From Corynebacterium lactis (GTDB taxonomy: Bacteria > Actinomycetota > Actinomycetes > Mycobacteriales > Mycobacteriaceae), in contig NZ_ULHE01000002.1 in the NCBI RefSeq assembly GCF_900519355.1, positions 372,001 to 436,000 on the forward strand: 64,000 bases of DNA, in the 5' to 3' direction. A program made the position numbers and the translations under genes. The first letter of the stretch is position 1, and every line of letters begins with the position of its first letter. Shown in pieces: positions 57,035-64,000 of the stretch. The notes under the pieces were generated by a model. The model ran no database searches. It had not been told where the DNA came from and worked only from the letters and a program-made list of their open reading frames with translations.

Positions 57035-58284
57035 CTACCCGCCCGAGTGCATGATCTCGGCGCCCTCCGGCACCGTCTCGTCCTCCGGATCGTCGAGCCA
57101 GCCCTCGGGCAGCACGACCTTCGCGGGAGAGCCCTGCCGACCGCGCGCCCCGTCCGCGTCCTCGGGCAGGGCCATGGCGTTCTCGCCGTCGTAAAGCGGC
57201 GCGAGGATCTCGTCGAGTTCGGCGAGCGAGCCGACGCGGCCAGCGCCTTGCGGATCTCGCCGCCGGCCGGGTATCCGCGCAGGTACCAGGAGATGTGCTT
57301 GCGCAGGTCACGGCAGCCCTTGCGCTCACCCTCGTGCTGCACCAGGAGCTCCGCGTGCCGACGGATAATGCCCGCGACCTCGCCAAACGTCGGCGGGGCG
57401 GGGACCTCCTCGCCGCGCAGCTCGGCGGAGAGCTCGGCGAAGAGCCACGGGCGGCCCAGACAGCCGCGGCCGACGACGACGCCGTCGCAGCCCGTGGCGT
57501 CCATCATGGCGCGCGCGTCGGTGGCGGCGAAGATGTCGCCGTTGCCGAGAACCGGGATGTTTGCGAAGCCGGAGTCGACCATGTGCTCTTTCAGGCGGGC
57601 GATCTGCGACCAGTCGGCCTCGCCGGAGTAGCGCTGCGCGGCGGTGCGCGCGTGCAGGGCGACGGCCTTCGCGCCCTCTGTCGCTGCGATGCGGCCGGCG
57701 TCGAGGTGAGTGTGGTGCTCGTCGTCGATGCCGACGCGGAACTTCACGGTGACCGGGATGTCGGTGCCCTCGGTGGCCTTCACGGCGGCTGCGACGATGT
57801 TGCCGAAGAGGCGGCGCTTATAGGGCAGCGCGGAGCCGCCGCCCTTGCGGGTGACCTTTGGCACCGGGCAGCCGAAGTTCATGTCGATGTGGTCGGCGAG
57901 GTTTTCCTCGACGATCATCTTGGCGGCTTCGTAGGTCCACTTAGGGTCGGTGGTGTAGAGCTGCAGGCTGCGCGGGTCCTCGTCGGGCGCGAAGGTGGTC
58001 ATGTGCATGGTCTTCTCGTTGCGCTCGACCAGGGCGCGCGCGGTGACCATCTCGCAGACGTAGAGCCCGGAAACGGTGCCGGTGCGGGCGCGTTCCTGCT
58101 CGCGGCACAGGGTGCGGAAAGCGACGTTGGTCACGCCTGCCATCGGGGCGAGCACCACCGGCGAGGACAGCTCGAAGGGGCCGATGCGCACGGGCTCGTT
58201 GCCCGCTGCTGCGCTCGGGTTGCCGGTCGGGGCAGAGGTGGGCTTTTCGCTTAGCGTTGTTTGTGGACTCGACACGCACATCAT
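57035..58284 (-). CDS. dusB: tRNA dihydrouridine synthase, with frame break
   Basis: FMN enzyme that reduces uridines in the D loop of tRNA. TIM barrel with SSPVVLAPMAGVTNVAFR, MNFGCPVPKVTRKGGGSAL (catalytic Cys), VTVKFRVGIDD, VALHARTAAQRYSG and VVVGRGCLGRPWLF. The frame breaks near 57235 after GGEIRKALAA (minus strand GCCGC then GTCGGC). One base restored gives the expected continuation (GSLAELDEILAPLYDGENAMA to the stop at 57035) and about 416 residues. The start is uncertain: ATGs at 58305, 58284 and 58281 and a GTG at 58275 are all in frame and none has a clear ribosome site. Confidence 0.82.
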
Positions 58285-58345
58285 TGTTGCACTGCCACGG
58301 CTCATTTTCGAATTGCTTGCCGACGCTTTCCTCCACCGGGCCCGT

Positions 58346-59956
58346 TTATCGCGGCTCGCCTGGCTCCTCGTCGTCCCTGGGATGCCGGACGATGACGATG
58401 CTGCGCAGGGGCCGCGACCCGGGCAGGTGCGTGGTGTCGCGGAGAATCTCGAGAACCGCCTCGCTTTCCAGGTGCTCGGTGGGTTCGTCGAGAAGCAGAA
58501 TCGGGGCGGAGCTGACCAGCGCGCGGGCGAGGATGAGTCGGCGGCGCTGGCCCCCGGAGAGGCTGCCGTCGCCGGCGGTGAGGATGGTGTCGAGGCCCTC
58601 GGGGAGGCCGGCCACCCAGTCGGCGAGCCCGAGGCGCTGGAGAACATCGGTGATTGTGGCGTCGCCGACCTGGGGGTTTCCCACGGCGATGTTGTCGCGG
58701 ACGGTGGTGGCGAAGACGTGCTCGTCCTCGGCGATGAAGCGAACCAGAGAGGGATCCGGCCGAGGGGACATGCTGCCGGATATCGGCGGAATGAGCCCGG
58801 CGAGAGTCTTCAGCAGAGTGGTCTTGCCGGTGCCGGAGGGTGCCGTGATCTCCTTGTAGGAGCCGAAGGGGAGGTCAAAGTTCCAGGGGCCGAGTGTGGA
58901 TTCGCGCCCGCCGTAGCCGACGACGAGGTCGCGCACCACCAGGTTCGGGCCGGAGCCGTCGCAGCCTCCTTCCTCAGCGCCTACGCCGACGTCCCCGGGT
59001 ACTCGATGCCCCTCGGCCAACGAATGCAGGGCCGCCTCAAAGCGTCCCAGCGTCTGCGCCGCGGCGGGTAGGGCGCCGACCGATTCGAAGGCGGCCAGCG
59101 GAATCAGCACGAGGACCGTGAGCCACTCCGGGCTGTGCGTGGCCTCCCCGGGGCCGCCCAGAAGGAGCGCGCCGACAACGACGGTCGCCACCGCCGTGAG
59201 GGCCGCGGCCCCGGTCGCGATTGTGCTCGCCCGCCCGGCGGCCCGGCCCGAGGCCCGGTCCAGGGCCGCTATTCGGCGCGTCGATTCCTCGGCACCTCGC
59301 AGGGCTTCGTCGAGGTGGCCGCGAATGCGCAGGCCCGGGGCGTCGTAAAGCACAGCTTCGACGGCTCCGGCGTGGTCGCGCAGGGCGGAGGCTCGGGGCG
59401 CGGTCGTGGCGGAGGCGGCCCGGTAGATGAGGTACGGAGCGACGAGTCCTGCCAGCGCCAGGCCTACGGCCAGGACGGCTGCGGCGAGTGGCGCGAGTAG
59501 AGCAGCGAAAACGACTGCGAAGAGTGAGGTCGCGAGAGCGATCAGCGCCGGGATGAGGGAGCGGACGACGACGTCGGCCAGCGCGTCGATGTCGCCGCCC
59601 AGCGCGCCCGCCACCTCGGCGCGGCTGCGGCCGGCGACTCCCGGCGCGGAGGAGAACCTGCGCCACAGCGCGATGCGGGAACGCTCGGCGGTGCCCAGCG
59701 CCACGCTGTGAGCGGCCAGCCTGTCGACGTAGCGGAAGGCCGCGCGGGAGATACCCAGGGCGCGCACGGCGGTGACCGCGACCGTAATCTCCATCAGCGG
59801 AGGCATCTGCCAGGACCTCGTGATCAGCCAGGCTGACACGATGGTCAGACTCAGCGCCGAGATCAGCGTGACCGTGCCCGCGACGGTCGGCCCCACGAGC
59901 TCGCCCGGCCACACAAGTGTGCGCAGGTCGCGGATGGTTTCCCTTAAGCCGCTCAC
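58346..59956 (-). CDS. cydC: Heterodimeric ABC exporter CydC
   Basis: Half of the CydDC thiol exporter needed to assemble cytochrome bd. Six helices in the N-terminal ~300 residues, then an ATPase domain with Walker A APSGTGKTT, signature LSGGQRRRLILARAL and Walker B ILLLDEPTEHLE. 536 residues. The GTG start overlaps the cydD stop. Here the exported thiol could be cysteine or a mycothiol precursor; that is inference. Confidence 0.9.
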   Translation of the reverse strand: MSGLRETIRDLRTLVWPGELVGPTVAGTVTLISALSLTIVSAWLITRSWQMPPLMEITVAVTAVRALGISRAAFRYVDRLAAHSVALGTAERSRIALWRRFSSAPGVAGRSRAEVAGALGGDIDALADVVVRSLIPALIALATSLFAVVFAALLAPLAAAVLAVGLALAGLVAPYLIYRAASATTAPRASALRDHAGAVEAVLYDAPGLRIRGHLDEALRGAEESTRRIAALDRASGRAAGRASTIATGAAALTAVATVVVGALLLGGPGEATHSPEWLTVLVLIPLAAFESVGALPAAAQTLGRFEAALHSLAEGHRVPGDVGVGAEEGGCDGSGPNLVVRDLVVGYGGRESTLGPWNFDLPFGSYKEITAPSGTGKTTLLKTLAGLIPPISGSMSPRPDPSLVRFIAEDEHVFATTVRDNIAVGNPQVGDATITDVLQRLGLADWVAGLPEGLDTILTAGDGSLSGGQRRRLILARALVSSAPILLLDEPTEHLESEAVLEILRDTTHLPGSRPLRSIVIVRHPRDDEEPGEPR

Positions 59957-61497
59957 GAGTGCACCTCCACAACGTGGTCGGCCGCGGCGATCAGCAGCGG
60001 GTCGTGGCTGGCGGCCAGCACCGTCGCCCCGCGCCGGGCCCGAGCGCGCAGGGCCTCGATAACCTCGGCCGCGCTTGCAGAATCCAGGTGCGCCGTGGGC
60101 TCGTCGACGAGGATGAGGTCGCGGGTATCGTCGCGGAGTTCACGCTCCAGGGCTGCCCGCTGACGTTGCCCGAGCGACTTTTGCGAGCTGTCGCCGAGCG
60201 TCGCGGGATCGAGCACCGGGCGCTGCGGCACCCACGCGATGCGTCGCAGCAGGGCGTCGCCGCTGAGTGTCCCATTTCCGTCGCTGACCTGAACGATTCC
60301 CATGAGTCCCTCGTGCACGATCCCCGCGGCCGCGAGCAACGCCGTGGTCTTGCCGACACCGTTGGGGCCTGCCAGCACCGTGAGCGCGCCGGGCAGCGCC
60401 GTGGCGGTCAGCCGCTCCGGTCGGTTGCCGTCGCGCCCAGGTGCCGTGAGCTCGCGGAACTCCACGGTCACCGGCCCCTCTGCGCGCTCGGCGCCCGCCT
60501 GGCCCGTCCCGCTTGGCGACGCCCCCGCGCTCCCGGCCTCCACGCCGACTGGGGAGCTCAGCAGAGCCGTGACCTGGCGCGTGGAAACCAGGCCGTCCTG
60601 GGCGGCGTGGAACTTCTGGCCGACCGCGCGGACCGGCCCGTAAATTTCTGGGGCGAAAATGAGGACCGCGAGCCCGGTCGCCAGGGTGGTCGCGCCGTCG
60701 AGAAGCCGGAAGCCGATGCCCACGGCGATCAGCGCGATGGACAGGGTCGCGTGGAATTCCAGGACCATGGAGGACAGGAATGCCACGCGCAGCACCGCCA
60801 TGGAGGAGGAGCGGTGCTGCGCGGACAAGCGTTGAATCTCGGCTTCGGGCGCATCGGCGATGCCGTGGGCGCGTAGCGTGGGGAGCCCCTCGACGAGGTC
60901 CATGATTTGCGCGCGGACGGTGCCGATGTCGGCGAGGCGGCGCTCGGTACGGCCCTCCGTGAGGCGGCCCACCAGCCACATGAACAGCGGAATCAGCGGC
61001 AGAGTCACGGCCGCGATGGCGAAGGAGGTCAGATCCAGCCAGGCGACCGTGGCCAGGGCGAGCGGGGTCGAAAGCGCGGCCGCGACGAGGCTCGGCAGGA
61101 ATTCGGCGATGTAGACGGCGATGCCGTCGAGGCCGACGGTCAGGGTCGCCCGCCACGTACTCACATCGATGGTGCGGGGGTCGCGTAGGGCCAGGGCGCG
61201 CAGCGCGGTGCCCCGCAGATCCGCGGTGGCCTCCGATCCCGCGGCCTGCCCGAAGCGCGCAAGTGCCCACGAACAGGCGACCTTGGTGGCTACCGCGACA
61301 ACCGCGACGGTGGCGAAGAGGGGCCAATTGGGCGTAGCCTCGCCGAGCACCGCCGCCGTGGTCGACCCGATGACCAGCCCCAGCGCAATCGTCGCTGCGG
61401 TGCCGAGGGCGGTCAGCGCCCCGGAGGCGAGCACCCAGCGCCGGACAGGCGCGGATAGGCGCAGCAGTTCCGGGTCGATGGGTCCTCGCGTCGGCAT
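59953..61497 (-). CDS. cydD: Heterodimeric ABC exporter CydD
   Basis: Partner of CydC. 514 residues from the ATG at 61497: six helices, then Walker A AGPNGVGKTT and Walker B LILVDEPTAHLD. The signature motif is altered to SLGQRQR instead of LSGGQ, which suggests one weakened ATP site, common in heterodimeric exporters. Much longer in-frame starts upstream read through cydB and are rejected. It lies 14 bases after cydB. Confidence 0.9.
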   Translation of the reverse strand: MPTRGPIDPELLRLSAPVRRWVLASGALTALGTAATIALGLVIGSTTAAVLGEATPNWPLFATVAVVAVATKVACSWALARFGQAAGSEATADLRGTALRALALRDPRTIDVSTWRATLTVGLDGIAVYIAEFLPSLVAAALSTPLALATVAWLDLTSFAIAAVTLPLIPLFMWLVGRLTEGRTERRLADIGTVRAQIMDLVEGLPTLRAHGIADAPEAEIQRLSAQHRSSSMAVLRVAFLSSMVLEFHATLSIALIAVGIGFRLLDGATTLATGLAVLIFAPEIYGPVRAVGQKFHAAQDGLVSTRQVTALLSSPVGVEAGSAGASPSGTGQAGAERAEGPVTVEFRELTAPGRDGNRPERLTATALPGALTVLAGPNGVGKTTALLAAAGIVHEGLMGIVQVSDGNGTLSGDALLRRIAWVPQRPVLDPATLGDSSQKSLGQRQRAALERELRDDTRDLILVDEPTAHLDSASAAEVIEALRARARRGATVLAASHDPLLIAAADHVVEVHS

Positions 61498-61511
61498 AGG
61501 GGCACCGGGGC

Positions 61512-62525
61512 CTAGTCCGTCGCCGGTTCGGCCGTCAGGCGCCTGCGGAAGGACCAGTACGTCCACGCCTGGTAGGCCAGCACCAGCGGGGTCACCGCGA
61601 TGGCAGCCCAGGTCATGATTTTCAGAGTGTACGGGTTCGACGAGGAGTTCCAGATGTCCAGGCTGACCCCTCCCGGCAGGGTCGAGGGCATCAGGAACGG
61701 GTACATTGACCCGAACGCCACCACCGTCACGGCGACCACGGCCACCGAGCTGGCGACGAACCCGAGGCCGTCGCGGCCCGCGGCGATGGCAACGACTGCC
61801 AGCGCCAGCGCCGCGGCCGCGACGACAAGCGGAATCCACACCCAGGCCTTGCCGTGGGCAAGCTGGGTCCACAGGAGGAAGGCGCTGCCCGCAATGAGCG
61901 CCGTGACGGCCGGAATCGGCATCGCGCGGCCGACGGCGTCGCGCAGCGTACCGGCCGTCTTCAGGCGCAGGAACGCGACCGCGTGCAGCGCGAACACGGC
62001 CGCAAAAGCGGCGCCGCCCAGCAGCGCGTACGGGTTCAGCAGGCCAATCAGCGTGCCGAAGCCCGAGTCCATGGTCTTGTCCGCCCCCAGCGGAACGCCG
62101 CGAATCAGGTTCGCCACCGCGACGCCCCACAGGATCGGGGGCAGCCAGGAGCCGAACACGATCGCGCCGTCACACCAGGCGCGCCAGGAGTCCTCGTGTA
62201 CCTTCGAGCGCCATTCCAGGCCCACGATGCGCACAATCAGCGCTAGCAAAATGAGGAATAGGGGTAGGTAGAAGCCGGAAAACATGGACGCGTACCACTC
62301 CGGGAAGGCCGCGAACAGCGCGCCGCCCGCCGTGATCAGCCACACCTCGTTGCCGTCCCAGACGGGTCCGATCGTGCCCAGCATCGCTTTACGACGCCGC
62401 TCATCACGCCCAACGAACGGGAGCAACATTCCCACCCCGAAGTCGAAGCCCTCGAGCAGGAAGTAACCCGCGAAGAGGAAGGCGACCAGAACAAACCAAA
62501 TAATCGGAAGATCTACACCGAACAT
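61512..62525 (-). CDS. cydB: Cytochrome bd oxidase subunit II
   Basis: Membrane subunit of the high-affinity quinol oxidase. 337 residues, about eight helices, with the N-terminal FLFAGYFLLEGFDFGVGML and GPVWDGNEVWLITAGGALFAAFP signatures. It lies nine bases after cydA. Confidence 0.95.
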   Translation of the reverse strand: MFGVDLPIIWFVLVAFLFAGYFLLEGFDFGVGMLLPFVGRDERRRKAMLGTIGPVWDGNEVWLITAGGALFAAFPEWYASMFSGFYLPLFLILLALIVRIVGLEWRSKVHEDSWRAWCDGAIVFGSWLPPILWGVAVANLIRGVPLGADKTMDSGFGTLIGLLNPYALLGGAAFAAVFALHAVAFLRLKTAGTLRDAVGRAMPIPAVTALIAGSAFLLWTQLAHGKAWVWIPLVVAAAALALAVVAIAAGRDGLGFVASSVAVVAVTVVAFGSMYPFLMPSTLPGGVSLDIWNSSSNPYTLKIMTWAAIAVTPLVLAYQAWTYWSFRRRLTAEPATD

Positions 62526-62534
62526 GACTGCCGA

Positions 62535-64000
62535 CTACCTTTCTTCGCCTGCGTGGCGCGCCTGGCCAGCTGCTGCGTGGCCGGTTGCTGCTGCATGGCG
62601 AGCAGGGCGCTGCTGCGCGAATCGAACGGGGGAGGTCACCCGGGCGCCCTGCCCGGTAGCGACCGGAGCCGAGGGGCCTGGGGCCTCCGACTGCGTTGCA
62701 GAGCCTTCGGGGTCGGTGCCGAAGTTGCCGCGGTAGCCGTCGGCAGGCGGGCCGGCGATGACGGCGCGGCGAATCAACCAGAACCACACGACGGCGAGCG
62801 CCAGGTAGACCAGCGTGAAGCCAACGAGCGTGATCAGCACCGTGGCGGGCGCGTGGTCGGACACGCCCATGTCCACCGTCATGCGGATCATCTCCGTGCG
62901 GGGATCGCCGGCGTGATCCGGGTTCGGGTGTACGATCCACGGCTGTCGTCCCATCTCCGTGAAGACCCAGCCCGCGCTGTTGGCGACGAAGGGGAACGGG
63001 ATGGCGGCGATGGAGCCGGCGGCGAAGATACGAGACCACCGGCCCGTCGGCACGCGACCGCGACGGGTGAAAAGCCAGGCGAAGAAGGCGATGGCGAGAG
63101 AGCCGATCATCAGGCCGATCATCGCGCGGAAGGACCAGTAGGTGACGAATAGGTTCGGGGCGTAATTGCCGGGGCCGAACATCGCCTGGGCCTGCTCCTG
63201 CAGATCCTGCACGCCCTGCAGCGTCACCCCGCTGAACTTGCCCTCCGCGAGGAAGGGAAGCACCCAGGGCAGCTCCAGCCAGTGCGACACGGAATCACAA
63301 TTATTGTGCGTGCCGACGGTGAGGATGGAGAACATCGGATCGGTCTGCGTGTGGCACAAAGACTCCGCGGAGGCCATCTTCATCGGCTGCTGGACGAACA
63401 TGATTTTCGCCTGGATATCGCCGGTGATGGCGACTGCGATGGAGCTGATTACCGTCGTCCACCAGCCGACACGGGCGGTAGAGCGGAAAGTCTGCTCGTA
63501 CACGGTGTTCTTCTCACCGCCGCGGCGGCTGTGGACGATCCACCAGCCGCTGACGCCGAGGACCAGGGTGCCCGCGGTGAGGAAGGAACCCGCGACGGCG
63601 TGCGGGAACGCCGCTAGCGCCGTGGGGTTGGTCAGAAGCGCGCCCAAATCGGTGAGCTCCGCGCGGTGGGTCTCCGGGTTGTAGACCGCGCCCACGGGGT
63701 GCTGCATGAAGGAGTTCGCGACGATGATGAAGTAGGCCGAGATGTTGACCGCGATGGCGACGATCCAGATCGATGCGGTGTGCGCCCAGGTGGGGATGCG
63801 TCCCCACCCGAAGATCCACAGGCCCAGGAAAGTTGATTCCAGGAAGAACGCAATCAGTCCTTCCAGAGCTAGCGGGCCGCCGAAGACGTCGCCGATCATG
63901 CGCGAGTACTCGGACCAGTTCATGCCGAACTGGAACTCCTGGACGATGCCGGTGGCGACGCCCATAGCGAAGTTAATGATGAAGACCGTGCCGAAGAAAC
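62535..64000 (-). CDS. cydA: Cytochrome bd oxidase subunit I, N-terminus outside window
   Basis: Heme-bearing subunit that oxidises quinol and reduces oxygen. Seen: FFGTVFIINFAMGVATG at the window edge, QFGMNWSEYSR, FFLESTFLGLWIFGW, IVANSFMQHPVGA, QQPMKMASAES and GRQPWIVHP, which carry the later heme-ligand and quinol-loop residues. The first ~60 residues, including the first heme His, lie beyond the window. The last ~60 residues are a polar Ala/Gln/His-rich tail not seen in most CydA. First gene of cydABDC. Confidence 0.95.
   Translation of the reverse strand, partial: FFGTVFIINFAMGVATGIVQEFQFGMNWSEYSRMIGDVFGGPLALEGLIAFFLESTFLGLWIFGWGRIPTWAHTASIWIVAIAVNISAYFIIVANSFMQHPVGAVYNPETHRAELTDLGALLTNPTALAAFPHAVAGSFLTAGTLVLGVSGWWIVHSRRGGEKNTVYEQTFRSTARVGWWTTVISSIAVAITGDIQAKIMFVQQPMKMASAESLCHTQTDPMFSILTVGTHNNCDSVSHWLELPWVLPFLAEGKFSGVTLQGVQDLQEQAQAMFGPGNYAPNLFVTYWSFRAMIGLMIGSLAIAFFAWLFTRRGRVPTGRWSRIFAAGSIAAIPFPFVANSAGWVFTEMGRQPWIVHPNPDHAGDPRTEMIRMTVDMGVSDHAPATVLITLVGFTLVYLALAVVWFWLIRRAVIAGPPADGYRGNFGTDPEGSATQSEAPGPSAPVATGQGARVTSPVRFAQQRPARHAAATGHAAAGQARHAGEER

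Overview
The window is high-GC chromosomal DNA from an actinobacterium, most likely a Corynebacterium (species not resolvable by eye). The gluABCD glutamate/cysteine-type uptake operon, mycothiol synthase MshD, a PurSQL-type purine cluster, DUF3073, a fabG4/htdX/thiolase cluster, an LAKTG sortase-anchored protein and many leaderless genes all fit that group. It is mostly core housekeeping DNA. I see no rRNA, tRNA, insertion sequence, prophage or CRISPR array.

Layout: 1-1641 Trk/Ktr potassium uptake (trkH cut by the window edge, then trkA). 1691-6272 thiamine: thiE divergent from a TPP riboswitch that leads thiO-thiS-thiG-thiF. 6454-9983 a ~1,176-residue cell-wall-anchored protein behind a zinc-repressor-like palindrome. 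10308-12122 a BCCT osmolyte transporter. 12417-13436 a zinc alcohol dehydrogenase. 13726-17096 gluABCD. 17184-19073 an MFS exporter divergent from a winged-helix regulator with two matching operators. 19200-20629 purB. 20768-25743 a membrane glycerophosphodiesterase, a hydrolase, a VOC protein, an FMN reductase and a pirin. 25909-31185 acyl-chain metabolism (htdX, fabG4, thiolase) and a membrane esterase. 31292-46252 purine synthesis (purC, purSQL, purF, purM), interrupted by an oligopeptidase, bluB, a deacetylase, a peroxidase, a CHAP-like protein, a thioesterase and an SCP-like protein. 46404-51643 DUF3073, ygfZ, a class IV aminotransferase, a nitrobindin-like protein, a DUF2993 protein and mshD. 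51910-56966 pstSCAB and phoU. 57035-64000 a dihydrouridine synthase and cydABDC, with cydA cut by the window end.

Three things stand out. (1) Six genes (the surface protein, gluC, purB, the DUF2334 deacetylase, purF and dus) each contain one frame break that a single extra base repairs. Because purB, purF and gluC are normally intact, an assembly with missing bases is the leading explanation. (2) Intergenic DNA carries two families of palindromic repeats, tandem repeats grown from gene 3' ends, and a 64-bp palindrome with 18-bp perfect arms. (3) At least 17 genes have a TANNNT -10 box 6 to 8 bases before the start codon and no Shine-Dalgarno sequence, which marks them as leaderless and fixes several starts. 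No wholly new multi-gene system was found. The best biological lead is the surface protein with paired His-x-His motifs behind the zinc-repressor-like operator.
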